Shown: one piece after another, positions 1 to 11,088 of the stretch | How positions within the stretch are numbered: the stretch's first letter is position 1 | How the letters are laid out: every line of letters starts with the position of its first letter | Assembly: GCF_000003815.2 (NCBI RefSeq) | Contig: NC_049987.1 | Span: 7,311,886-7,375,885, forward strand | Direction: 5' to 3' | DNA length: 64,000 bases | Source: Branchiostoma floridae | Taxonomy: Eukaryota; Chordata; Leptocardii; Amphioxiformes; Branchiostomatidae | Notes under the pieces: generated by a model | What the model was told of the DNA's origin: nothing | Seen by the model: the letters and a program-made list of their open reading frames with translations, nothing else | Databases searched by the model: none | Position numbers and translations under genes: made by a program

Positions 1-505
1 CCATTTCCAATCATATCTAGTTGCTTGATTTTTGTTGTTGGCCACGGCACTATCAGATATCTTTGTATCTTCTCAAACTGTTTTGTCTAGAATTACAAAC
101 GACTGCATATAGTTACTAACACATATCAAACTACTAGGTAACAAACTTGCTTTGATGCCCGGCAGTCTGGGACGTTGTAACATCACTTTTTCTATCCTGC
201 TACCCGACATTGATCCCAGCCAGGTTTCAACTGCTAAGTCCCCTATTCTTAAAAGGCTTTAACATTTCAGCACACTCCCCAAGATTTAGTGAGTGATGAG
301 TCTAAACCTACATCCTTCTACATCTAAATATTACTAGACAAAACCCCATGTGAGACACAACGTCTAGGGACTAACCCTAGTGTAGCCGGTGGTGTTGGGG
401 CGAGCAATCAACAAAAAACCAGAGCATGGAATGAACAATAATAAAAAATAAACAAACATTGTGATACTGTATAAGTCCTCATCGCCACAACAAAACTGCC
501 TGTAC

Positions 506-2390
506 CTGGCTGCCCTCTGGACTGATCCTGCCGGCTGAATGGTTCTGTCCTGAGCCTCCAGGCCTGGGGAGAACAGGGGATGGGGTTGCCATGGTAACAG
601 CGGTGCTACTGTTAATGGCAGGAATGGGAACCTTGACCAGGTGTGGCTTAGCACCAGAGCTGGCAGCTGTAGTCTGCAACTGGACCTGTTAAAGTGGTTG
701 AAGAAACAGAATAATAACACATACATAGATAATGGGACATTCAACATCACAGCTTTTCAGCTTAACATTTTAGCAAAAGGTTGTTCTGCTGTAATTTCCA
801 TCTGTATTTGTATCTATATACTATATAACAATAATCTGCCCAGTCTGCCTTTAATGTTAGACATTACACACCAGTCACCAGCTTAGCAGTCAGGCAGTGT
901 GGCAGCTACTAGTCATATAAAACTCAATGACAAAGTCACACCTAAACTTTGCACTGTTTGCTGTAAGTGTTGTTCAAATCAAAGCTACAACGTATGAGGG
1001 TGTGCTACAGAAGTCTGGACTTCTACTTGCAGATGAGTCCCTCAACACATTTGGAACGGAGCATAACTGCATAGGAAACAAACCAGTTACTACAACAGTA
1101 TCAAAATTTCATACCTTTGCTTGTTCTTGCCTGGCTTTATTCAGAAGCTCCTTAAGCTTGGCGAGGTCTTCCTTCTTCTTATCAGTGTTGGGACCTGAGC
1201 CAAGCAGCTATGTGGGAAAACACACAATTCCTTCAGGTTGATTAGCCTCTACGGATTATCAATGATAAAAAATGGTGCGGGAAGTTCCATGTGCAAGTAT
1301 CTGTGGTGTGCTTATAAGTTATAGGGTGATGCTAGCCTGGATTCCTGCCTTGTGTTCCATCTATATTCTGCTTCCAATGTCCAAGATCTGGCCACTAAAG
1401 GACCTTGCCAAGCACAACTCTAGCATTGCTTTTAGGCAAATATTGGAAGTTCTCTAAATGGAAAAGTCCCCGAAATTCTGACAATGCAGCGACCATTGCA
1501 AGTGGAATTAAGGTACATGTAACTACAAATATGTACATGTAACTACATGTACTAACAAGGCTGCATTCCAGGCTAGGTCAAAGCAGGTTTGTGAAGTTTG
1601 TTCTATGTTGTGCTCTATCCGGTGGTGCTTGGAGATATACTCCACTCTGAGGTAAATCAGTCATGAATTGTTATTGAATATGACAGTGGAATTTATGAAA
1701 TGAAATCTGTGCAATTGACTAACTGCTAGGATTGAAATTTAGCGGGCCGGACCTCCTTGGCTTGAAGTTGAATACACTAAGTACACAAGTTATGTGCTTG
1801 TGAGAATCACCTTGTTCTATGTGCTCCTAAGCTAAAGTAGAGTGCCTTTCTCAGACCACAACCTGATTTTCCAACACCAACATCTCTTACTCACAGCTAT
1901 CTGGTTTTCAATGTCCTGAATGGTGTCCTGTAAAGTTTTGGGTTTCCCCTGGGTCGGAGCGGACATCCCTGCACTGTGTGTGTCAGCAGTTATAGCTTCA
2001 CCACATGAAAAACAAAACCTGTCGACGCCTGATGATTTACTAGCTGCAATGAAATAAACAAAGAAAACGAAAACACACATGATAAAATAACTGCTTTACA
2101 CCCTCCTTGTAGACCTGTCGTTGTGTAAAACTGTACAAAAGCGTGTCCATTTCACACGTTGTGAAAAATTATGTTTTTGCGCGGTAAGAACAAATGCTGC
2201 TGATCGACAAAACTTACCTTTCGAAAGACACGCGCACGAAGTTGGGCCACCCAAAACTACATAATAACCAACACTAAAGCCTTACAGGTCTGGAAATCTT
2301 GTTTCTTGCTCATTAATCTCTCTACCTTTCGCACAAAACCTGTTCTAATACGACAAACTACATCAAAATCCACAAACGTCCGCCATGTTG
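506..2390 (-). CDS. 5' part of unidentified coiled-coil / Ser-Pro-rich protein gene (3' end outside window)
   Basis: Three coding exons join in frame: 1966-1891 (ATG at 1966), 1194-1115 and 685-506, each with AG acceptor and GT donor; the gene then runs off the left edge. A leader exon 2043-1967 (acceptor TTTCATTGCAG) and a noncoding first exon ending at a GTAAGT donor at 2217 are also visible. The 112 visible residues are a charged helical stretch (residues about 10-55, rich in K, E, L and Q, probably coiled coil) followed by a Ser/Pro/Thr-rich low-complexity segment with PSPVLPRPGG. I see no catalytic motif. The composition resembles subunits of chromatin or transcription complexes, but that is a guess and I do not recognise the family. 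It is divergent from the hydroquinone reductase gene and probably shares its promoter region. Exon structure is well supported; function is unknown. Confidence 0.6.
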
Positions 2391-2790
2391 AAAATACCCA
2401 TAATGCTCTCAATTTCAGACGAATCCACTTGTACCGAGGGGGTGTGCCTACCTAAGATGTAAACAACTTGTCACGGCACCACCTAAGATTATGCTAACAA
2501 CAGTGACGCAGCACTTTTCTCTATTCAGTTCACGCTTAACGTTATGTATGCAGGACTAACAATAGCATGAACTTTCACCTGTTGCTTTATTGTTGCTCCA
2601 ACTTGCAAGTCAGCATGGGTATGGAGCTTGGCACACTGTGAAGTCAGCATGATGTCCTATGATGCATGAACTCCTTGGCATGACTAGGCAAGAAAGTGTC
2701 TCAAGGGGTTTTCCCTAAACCTGTCTCAGGGTACTCATTAACTGATGGTATAAAAGGTTGGAGTGGTCCACAGGAGTTACTTGCTGCTCA
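2219..2790. promoter_or_regulatory. Divergent promoter between the coiled-coil gene (-) and the hydroquinone reductase gene (+)
   Basis: About 400 bp separate the two likely 5' ends. TATAAAA at 2749-2755 sits about 35 bp before a likely start near 2788 for the plus gene, whose noncoding first exon ends at a GAG/GTAAGA donor (last base 2875). CCGCCATGTTG near 2380-2392 matches the YY1 core and lies near the inferred minus-strand start. Confidence 0.45.
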
Positions 2791-2923
2791 TTGTCAGCGT
2801 GCAGAAGTTTGGGTGTCTGAGTGCTGCATAACGTTACAGTTCTCCAGGACCTCTGTTAACTACTAACATTTCGAGGTAAGACCCCGAGCTGAGTGAGGGT
2901 CTGCATGTGCTTTTCCATATTAG

Positions 2924-2950
2924 CAAGGAGGTTGATTTTTAACCTCCTTG
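2924..2950. repeat. Micro-palindrome with CAAGGAGGTT arms
   Basis: CAAGGAGGTT and AACCTCCTTG arms enclose a 7-base loop. The same arms form a longer near-perfect palindrome at 22674-22707, and decayed copies of the half-site occur at 7184, 49920 and 59524. Too short for a miRNA precursor; most likely a very short mobile palindrome. Confidence 0.5.
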
Positions 2951-3365
2951 ATGTTAGGCATAGGCAGGCCTTTTTGATATCCTGTAATCTGTAGGGAAGC
3001 TATTTTATTTTACGTGATTCGTATACGTAGTGAGGATGGAAAAATTTACCGTAAAGTGTAGCCAGTGAATTTCACGGACAGTTGAATCGAGCCTAAAAAA
3101 ATCCAGGTAAAGCGTAATAGAGCCTGAAAATGTCCCGTAAATCGTAGTGTGGCCTTCTAATTTTTGTAAGTCGCAGCGTCTGTGTAAGTCTACCAGCAAA
3201 CTTTGCCCCTCAAAATGCAGGAAGTAGCATTCAAAGGGTCAACATTTTAAAATTTGAGAATTATGGCCCCGGCCGGCTCCCCCTAGTATTGTCGCACCGT
3301 TGGTCAGCAAAATTATTCGGGCACATATGAAATTTGCTGTCACAGTCTGTGTACTCTGAGTATTG

Positions 3366-3462
3366 CCAGCTTTCCAGAATTTAACGTAAAGCCTTGCCGG
3401 CCTTTCTGAATTTAGCGTACAGAGTTGCCAGCCTTGCCTAATTAAGCATAAAGCCTTGTCAG
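3366..3462. repeat. Imperfect tandem repeat, about 31-bp unit, three units
   Basis: Three degenerate units of the pattern CCAGCYTTnCnGAATTTAnC-GTAAAGCCTTG lie in the first intron of the hydroquinone reductase gene. Related GTAAAG/AGCCT words continue upstream to about 3022, so the whole 3022-3470 stretch may be one decayed repeat. Confidence 0.4.
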
Positions 3463-4157
3463 GACCCCCATTCAGACCCTCAGATAATGTAGCGCTTGCT
3501 TTATGCTTGATGAAACCTTCTTTTGTGAGTATCCCATGATTTTCTGCTATCTAGAGGTGTTTATTTATGACATGCTTCTTCTCTCCTACTACAGAAGACA
3601 GGAAAGTCTGCCTGCTCAACTTAAGCTAACAGGGCTGACAAAATTGTATTTTGTAATAAGAGATTTTAAAGATATTTCAGCCTTTCATTCATCTGGCTTG
3701 GATGTCAGCCCTGTTAGCTTTTGCCAGCTCCCAGGGGATCAGTGGGCCTGGCATCCAGCAGACGACCACTCATTCAGCACTGTGGACAGACCTGTTGGTC
3801 TGGAGATTTAATACACGATTGAACCTTTCCCAATCTCTTGCAGCTAATTGTCATGCTGATTAGACTGAAACCCGTGAGACAAGTCAGGCAAATTTGCGTC
3901 TTACTGGTAAATGCAGCTCTGTCTGAGCAGACTTCGTTTGACATCATTTGATTGAACCTCCAAGTTTTGAAGTACTACTATAACTCAAAACTGTCATCAT
4001 GTAGTGCTAGTCATGCATTTTTATAATTATAATCAAGGATGCTATATTGGAAGAGACTTATAAGACAAATATCTAATACTAAAATTCTATCTGCAATTTT
4101 CACATTGGTCTGTAGGGTATTGGTTTTCCTTTGTCCACAGCATCAAAATCTGACTGT

Positions 4158-7100
4158 ATGTCGTTTCAGAACCAACCAGGAATCAGCCAAGGAAGGAATC
4201 CTCACCTGAAGATGTCAACTGTCATATCTGACATAGGCGCTAAGGGGGAATTCTTGAGAAAAGATGCAGTTTTCAGGAACTGGATCACAGGTGGGTACAT
4301 GTCAAAGGTAATCTCTTTTAATTCTTTGATTCTAGCTCAGTTTAGCCTGGTAAAACCACCGTAGTGGAGTGGGAAGAGTGTACGTCTGGCATTCACTACA
4401 TGTAGATACATGTGGTGAGTTCGATCTCTGGCCAAGTCAATTACCAAAGACTTAAAAAATGGGACCTGCTGCTGCTGCTTTCTCTGCTTAGCACGCAGCA
4501 CTCATGAGTATGAGAGTTAAACACACATCACTACCACCAGACTACGTAGCCCCCTGCTGTAGTGGCTTGCACAAATGTGTGGCCTAAGGGTTACAGAAAT
4601 GGAGATGGGCGTCACATCTTTAATAGCATCTGTTACAGATGCAAGGGCAACTTTAACTTTAAGTTTTAACTTTAACCATTGTTGATGTAACATTGCTGTG
4701 TATGTATGTTGCATTTAGCTGATGGCTCCAGTGGGTTTAAGGCAGAACGAGACAGGTACCACCTGTACGTGTCCCTCGCCTGTCCCTGGGCCCATCGAAC
4801 GCTCATTGTTCGGAAACTCAAGGGGATTGAGGATGTCATTCCGTATACTGTCGTTGACTGGCTGATGGGAGAGAATGGATGGAACTTCACTGATAAGGTA
4901 CTATTTACTTCTTTGTGCAGTTCATTGTATTTGTATCTAAAAAGGTTCCCAAAGGTCAGATCATGTAAAAATGTATATTTAAAGAGTTGTGAATGTAGAT
5001 TGCTAAATGAAAAACCTGCTGATGATATAATTATTTATTGTTTTCCTCCAGAAAGCAAAGTGCTCACCAGACCCCCTCTTCAATGCCCAGTATGTTCGTG
5101 AGCTCTACTTCAAGGCAAACCCAGGTAAAATTGTTTGTTTGCTTACCTGCTAATTGCTTTTGTTGAATGTCAGTACAAGACTTAAAATTGGTTTTCAGAC
5201 TCCCCAGTTACCCTGCAATATTTCATGTTCATTTGCACCAATATTATTCTGCTCAACCAAAGTAAAGTAGTCTAATCTTTCAACTTTGATGAAGTTAAAG
5301 TAGTCTGTTGTTTTAATCTCCAAGCAGATTCCCGGTGCCATAAGATAGTATCAAAGGTGTCCAAGGAGAAAAATCAAAGATAGGGATGTGTCACTGAAAG
5401 ATATGGAACGGATAATATTCAAGTGCTTCGATAACTTGTTCGCCTCCCCCTAGCATTCCANNNNNNNNNNNNNNNNNNNNNNNNNNNNNNNNNNNNNNNN
5501 NNNNNNNNNNNNNNNNNNNNNNNNNNNNNNNNNNNNNNNNNNNNNNNNNNNNNNNNNNNNNNNNNNNNNNNNNNNNNNNNNNNNNNNNNNNNNNNNNNNN
5601 NNNNNNNNNNNNNNNNNNNNNNNNNNNNNNNNNNNNNNNNNNNNNNNNNNNNNNNNNNNNNNNNNNNNNNNNNNNNNNNNNNNNNNNNNNNNNNNNNNNN
5701 NNNNNNNNNNNNNNNNNNNNNNNNNNNNNNNNNNNNNNNNNNNNNNNNNNNNNNNNNNNNNNNNNNNNNNNNNNNNNNNNNNNNNNNNNNNNNNNNNNNN
5801 NNNNNNNNNNNNNNNNTTTGATACTATCTTATGGCACCGGGAATCTGCTTGGAGATCATATTGTTTAAGTAGATTTGTACTCCTCTTCTGATAGATATTT
5901 CTCCAGTTTCCTTGAAATATTGTCAACAATCTGGTAACACAGGACAAGTTTTTTAATACAGTATCTAGATACGATATACATTGCTTACATGTAAATTGAG
6001 TTTGATGATTCATGCTTGCAGATTATGAGGGGCGCTTCACTGTTCCAATGCTGTGGGACAAGAAGAACAACACCATTGTGACTAATGAGTCCAGTGAGAT
6101 CATCCAGGTAACACAGATATAATAATTTATTAACAGATTTTTAAGCATCTCTCATATAATACATGTATTAAACAGTTACTGTAGTAAATGTACAATTCTC
6201 TGCCCCCCCCCCTCTCCTCATCTGCCATATATCATACATGTACAGACAATGCCACTTATAGTTATTTGCAATCCTTATGGTATACAGTAGATTGAAGTAA
6301 TTGCGCACTCAGTTTTTCAGGGTATTTCATGCAATCATCCAGCTTATGCAATAATGCAAAGTTATCCAGCTGGACAGCACCGGGCTAGGATTTTTTTAAT
6401 CCCATGCAATTACAGAAGCATGTGGTAATCCGCTATGCAATTAACTGGTTTCTACTGTACATGTAAATTAATCATGATGATTTTGTATAGTGGCTATATT
6501 AATGATTAATGACCATATAGGTGGATAATAAGTATTAGCACAGTAACAGTTGTTGATTCCATGTATGGTCATAATGGCATCTTTTGCCTCCTTCAATGCT
6601 TATATAATTGTATCTTCCTCTTTCCTTCCACAGATGTTCAACAGTGAATTTAACGACTTCTGTGCTACAGTTGAACAGAAGGAGCTGGACCTGTACCCAG
6701 AACACCTGAAGGCACAGGTGGACGCAGTTAATGAGTGGATTTACAAGTGAGAATTCCATCTTACCTATTACCTAAACAAGTTTTGTCATGTTCAAGGACT
6801 AGAGATGAAGTCCAAATAACACACAACATAGATCATGGTGTGAAAAAGGTTCACATTAATTAATTTTACATGCAGAGTTTTGCATCCTATCAGAGTCAGT
6901 TGAGTACATTCCAAAATTGTATTTTTTTCAGGAGTCAAGAAATATATCAGCTTGAGTTGAATATGAATGAAAATCATTCTTTGTAGTTAAGCAGCATTAT
7001 AATTATGCTGTATAATTATTAATGTATACCTACATGTGTATATAATATAATTATGTACTTTCACAGTGATATCAACAATGGTGTCTACAAGTCAGGGTTT

Positions 7101-9297
7101 GCCAGGAGTCAGGAGGCCTATGACAAAGCTGTGACACAGCTCTTTGCTTCTCTGGACCGGGTAAGCTTCTGTTCTCCCTTATCAAGGAGGTTTGATCATT
7201 TGCAATGATGCAAAGTGCTTTTCTCTGGATGGAGTCTAGGAGCTTTGGTTAGCTGATTATAGGGGCACTCATCCAGCACAGTGAAGCATAGTCCATGATG
7301 CTGTGCAGTTAGGCCTTGTACACTGTGGCTCTCCCTTTGGCATTGATCTTGTGGGAAACCTAGCCTGGGCACCATCCAACCAGGGCTTCCTTGCACTTGC
7401 TGCCCTAGATTTTATTCTATTTTAAGTTCAAGGAGGCCCAGTAGAAATCGGATGGTACCAAGGCTAATATTGAGAAACCCGCCTCAAAGCTCCAAGCTTT
7501 TGACCTGCTCCTATACTGTATTATTGGAGATGTGTTACAGTAACTTTAACCCTTCCTTTGCATCTCATCTCATCTCTGTCAAAAAGACTCCTAACTGAGC
7601 ACATGTTACGGAAGATGGTCATGGCTTTACATTTGACAGGTTCAAAAATTTTCATGATACACAGTCTGATTTCTGAAGATCTTGTTGTTGATGCTGCTGC
7701 AGGTGGAGGACATCCTGTCCAAGACCAGGTACCTGGCTGGTGACCAGCTGACCCTGGCTGACATCCGGCTTTTCACCACCCTGATCCGGTTTGATCTGGT
7801 CTACGTGGGACACTTCAAGGTAGTATTTCCTATGCTGCATTTAAGCATGTACATGTAGTATTAAAGCATGTTCCTAATGCAACTCTTCCCATTGAAAAAC
7901 ATATCTTTTATGTCTACCACGTGCATGACTAAAAAGCAAGAAGTTGATTCATTAAATGTTATGTACTGTAATTCCTGATTTTTTCACTGTACTGTTATGT
8001 TCACGGTTTTCACTGTGACAACTGTAACGTGAAGTTATCATTACAGATAACAAATAATTCACAGACTTTTTCTATACGCACCTGCTGCCATCGTGAACAT
8101 TTAGTTCAGTGAACAAGTTAAATTTTCTGAGACCATGAAAGTACCGAGAAGACAAAGTGAATTACAGTATTGTGTATTTATCAAGCATTTTGTTGCCTGT
8201 ACAGTGTGACAAAAATGTCTTCATTTATCATCCTCTTATCTCTGTTAGATCCTTTTCACCTTCTTAACCTTGGGCTTATCACAGAACCTAATAAAATATT
8301 GATATGCTACAGTAACTGTTATACAACATGTTGCTGTTGAGCATAATCAATGAGTATTGAATGTCCCATGAGATTGAAATAGAATGAAGTCATGTTGACA
8401 AATTTCTTTCCTAGTGTAACAAGAAGCGGATCATGGACTACCCTAACCTGTGGGCTTACACAAGAGACATCTACCAGACCCCCGGGGTGGCCGAGACTGT
8501 GGACAGGGAGCACATCGCCAAACATTACCAGGTTGGAACAGCGGCATAAATAATTAGGAATGAGCTGATCAGTGCAGGGCTGTCCTCTCTGTTCTGAGAA
8601 GGAATTTTTTTCTATTTTGCTTTTTTGGACAGATGAGGACAATGTGACACCACATGTACACTCAAGTTAGTAACTTGGAAGGAAATTTGCTTGTTGGGAC
8701 AGAAAAAACATTCATCCCCTTCATCCAAAACATTTCAGCTCCATGACATAAAATTGATGAAAATTAGATTTTGGTAAGCCCTGATAAGCTTAAATTAAGA
8801 TGATAAGTTGAACATGAGCTCCTGAACAACAAGTGCATGGGGTGAAAAACAATTTTAAGCTGGAGACAGCCCAGGATAAAGCATTCATGGGTGAAATAAT
8901 TTATGAAAACTTGCAGCTTTGAGTGGTGCAATCCTTCATAACATATTTTCTCAATTAAAGTACAGACAAAAATTATAATACGCAGCCCCAATTAAGGGTC
9001 AATCTCAGTCAAATCTTTTGGACGTAAAATGTAAATACTCCTTCAACTTTGGCAACAACTTGAAACACCTTTTGAATGTTGAAAAGTCTAAAATGTGCAT
9101 AATTTCTTAAAAAGAATACAGTATGAAGACACAAAGTCACTTGATTAGAACACAGTGCTTCAGGAAATTTTCAGTGTTTAATCTCATTTCCATTACAGGC
9201 AAGTCACACGTCAATCAACCCCTTTGCCATCGTTGCCATTGGTCCAGACCTGGACTTCAACCTGCCACACAACAGGGACAAGATGGCTAAAGCATGA
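4158..9297 (+). CDS. Glutathionyl-hydroquinone reductase (xi-class glutathione transferase, ECM4/YqjG family)
   Basis: Nine coding exons join in frame: 4158-4290, 4719-4897, 5052-5124, 6022-6107, 6634-6746, 7067-7160, 7703-7819, 8415-8531 and 9199-9297; all introns are GT/AG and the product is 336 aa, the usual family length. A noncoding first exon ends at 2875; the ATG at 4158 is the first in exon 2 (4212 is an alternative). The family reduces glutathionyl-hydroquinones to free hydroquinones, releasing glutathione, through a catalytic Cys. Seen here: FRNWITADG (39-47), the active-site motif CPWAHR with Cys66 in the thioredoxin-fold half, then an all-helical half with [12 protein letters not shown] and [17 protein letters not shown], and the characteristic C-terminal [12 protein letters not shown]. 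No organelle signal is evident. The many introns argue against bacterial contamination. The gap 5461-5816 lies inside an intron and costs no coding sequence. Confidence 0.93.
4352..4676 (+). mobile_element. tRNA-derived SINE
   Basis: A tRNA-like head (AGTGGGAAGAGTG as A box, GAGTTCGATCTC as B box) is followed by a body shared with the element at 45676-45962, including TTTCTCTGCTTAGCAC and CCCCCTGCTGTAGTG. It ends in (AACTTT)n. Lies in an intron of the hydroquinone reductase gene; boundaries are approximate. Confidence 0.75.
5316..5856. repeat. Perfect 40-bp inverted repeat flanking a 356-N gap
   Basis: Bases 5316-5355 are the exact reverse complement of 5817-5856, and the N run 5461-5816 abuts the right arm. 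This fits a transposon with terminal inverted repeats whose hairpin or repetitive centre was not assembled. No convincing target-site duplication is seen. Confidence 0.6.
6285..6457. mobile_element. TA-flanked MITE (CAGTAG ends)
   Basis: Ends CAGTAGATTGAAGTAATTGC and, on the other strand, CAGTAGAAACCAGTTAATTG; TA on both sides (6283-6284, 6458-6459), as for Tc1/mariner-type insertion. Intronic, no ORF. Confidence 0.55.
7966..8167. mobile_element. TA-flanked MITE (CTGTAA ends)
   Basis: CTGTAATTC at the left and GAATTACAG at the right, flanked by TA. Internal GAACATTTAGTTCAG and TTCACGG words match the copies at 34759-34947 and 46006-46215. Intronic. Confidence 0.5.
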
Positions 9298-9469
9298 TGG
9301 AAAAGTCACCACCACATTATTGACCTTTGCCAATTTGCTGAGGGAGCTCTTTGGCATCTACGTTGCTTAAGTTACTGGGATAGGCAAGATAGGTTCACTT
9401 CATTATTGGCAGAAACACAGAGGGTATCAGGATAATTCGTCCCTTTACTGACTAGGCCCAGTCAACTAA

Positions 9470-10365
9470 GCCCAACAGCCTTGTCAGCTCGGGTTTACGG
9501 AAAAGCCTGGCCTGTCTACCTGGGCTGTCTACCTGGGCTGTCTACCTGGGCTAGCTATCACGTCAGGCTACTTGGACCTACGAAAGCCCATTGGGACAAA
9601 AGCTGTTTTAGCAGTAGGGGTTGTTTGTGCTCAATGAAGGAGCTATGTGTGAAGCTATTGTGTGTGTTACATAACCCAGAGGCTCTGGGTTCAAATCAGT
9701 TGATATGCCACCGATCTTGTGCCCTTGGGAAGGGCTGTTAACACGACTTATTGGATTAGTCTTAAGACTGGTGGCTAGTTGGTCAAAGGCGTCCAGAAGC
9801 CGTTCTTTAGTGGCTGTCAGGGTCCAGGCTTCTGCGCCATACATTAGGATCGACAATTGAATTGTGAGGAGCTTAAAATAAGCGTTGCTAAAGTGCAAGG
9901 GTCTGGAACTGCTGCCATTCGGTGCTAACTAAGGTGACCTCAATACGACAGCAATTACCCCAGGTGTGGCCATAGGACTTAAGTTTTGAACCACTAATAC
10001 ACACACATATCAACTGATTCGAACCCAGAACCTCTGGGTTATGTAACATACACAGCTCCTTCAAACACAGCTCCTTCAAACACAGCTGCTTCACACACAG
10101 CCCCTTCACACACATGCTCCTTCACACACGAGCTGCTTCACAAACAGCTCCTTCACACACTGCTACTTCACACAGCTCATTCACATAATAACACACAGAT
10201 CCTTCAGACACAGCTTCTTCGCTGAGCACAAACAACCCCTACTGCTAAAACAGCTTTTGTCACAATGGGCTTTCGTAGGTCCAAATAGCCTGACGTGATA
10301 GCCAGCCCAGGTAGACAGCCCTGGTAGACAGGCCAGCCTTTTCCGTAAACCCTGTCAGCTCTACT
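9470..10365. repeat. Large foldback repeat, about 150-bp arms
   Basis: 9481-9640 reappears in reverse complement at about 10215-10360, and the inner part (9640-9705) reappears at about 10005-10075. The right arm carries a microrepeat of CACAGCTCCTTCA type (10045-10195). On the minus strand a tRNA B-box-like GGGTTCGAATC occurs near 10015. It encloses a LINE fragment. Lies 3' of the hydroquinone reductase gene. Confidence 0.6.
9740..9898 (-). pseudogene. Non-LTR retrotransposon (LINE) reverse-transcriptase tail fragment
   Basis: Minus-strand translation gives LLTIQLSILMYGAEAWTLTA then TKERLLDAFDQ, the conserved segment just downstream of the reverse-transcriptase catalytic core in many animal LINE ORF2 proteins (pattern LYGxExWTLT). 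Only about 40 residues are recognisable; no catalytic motif is included. A dead fragment trapped inside the foldback. Confidence 0.7.
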
Positions 10366-10506
10366 AGGATTAGGGTTATAGTTAGGATGTTGGGCCAACT
10401 CGACCAGGGTACCAGTGTAATGGGGCAAATTTGTATGGCCAAGTTGGCAAAGGGCTGGAGTGTTCGACATCCATCACAAAGCTAAGCCACTTAGATAGTA
10501 TAGAGA

Positions 10507-10591
10507 TAGCCTGAGTATATATACCATCCTCCGTGGTTAGCAAGCAAAAAGATTGAGCCAGCGGTCACTAAGGAAGATGGTACTCAGGCTG
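10507..10591. mobile_element. Short foldback element (TAGCCTGAGTA type)
   Basis: TAGCCTGAGTA...CCATCCTCC at the left is mirrored by GATGGTACTCAGGCT at the right; the same family occurs at 36594-36688. No ORF. Confidence 0.5.
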
Positions 10592-10689
10592 GTAGAAAGG
10601 GATGCACATGTACATGTTTAGGTAATAGGGGTTTAATTTTTTTTTTTTTATTTGTCAACAACCACCGAGGTGTCCAGGGAACAAGTGTA

Positions 10690-10695
10690 TTTATT
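10690..10695 (-). terminator. Candidate polyadenylation signal of the RasGEF gene
   Basis: AATAAA on the minus strand about 390 bp past the stop codon at 11089. A second candidate lies near 10650. The hydroquinone reductase gene converges from the other side. Confidence 0.3.
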
Positions 10696-11088
10696 ACAGG
10701 AACAGATTATGGCACTTGGCACACTTCTTAGTTCTAGTTTTGTACTCAGTCTGTCAGATGCACTTTTTGCTGTGTAATATGATCAGTTCAGTTCAGTTTT
10801 AATGAACAGTCTGTACTCACATTTGGCATTGACTGGAGAAAGAAAATAATTTAATGTGATAATATAATGTTTGAAATTCTGAAAATAGGTCACAGAGGTA
10901 AAAACGATAAGTAAACAGCAGAGCAGAAAACTATGTTAGTTGCAGTCACAATGTCAGCATTTTGCCACTGTGTAAGCATTTCTCAGCTACGTCTCATGAT
11001 GGTACCATACAATATATCACATTATATTCATATATGTCAACACAAATAAAGTAAAATGGATCCAGTGTTACTGAGGGTCTGGTATTTA

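Noticed and set aside
2924-2950. miRNA hairpin
   Set aside because: Ten-base arms are far too short for a precursor.
4400-4440. Functional tRNA gene from the B-box-like GAGTTCGATC
   Set aside because: It is the head of a SINE with a shared non-tRNA body.
4158-9297. Bacterial contamination as the source of the hydroquinone reductase
   Set aside because: Coding sequence is split by eight coding-region introns with consensus splice sites and animal SINE/MITE insertions.
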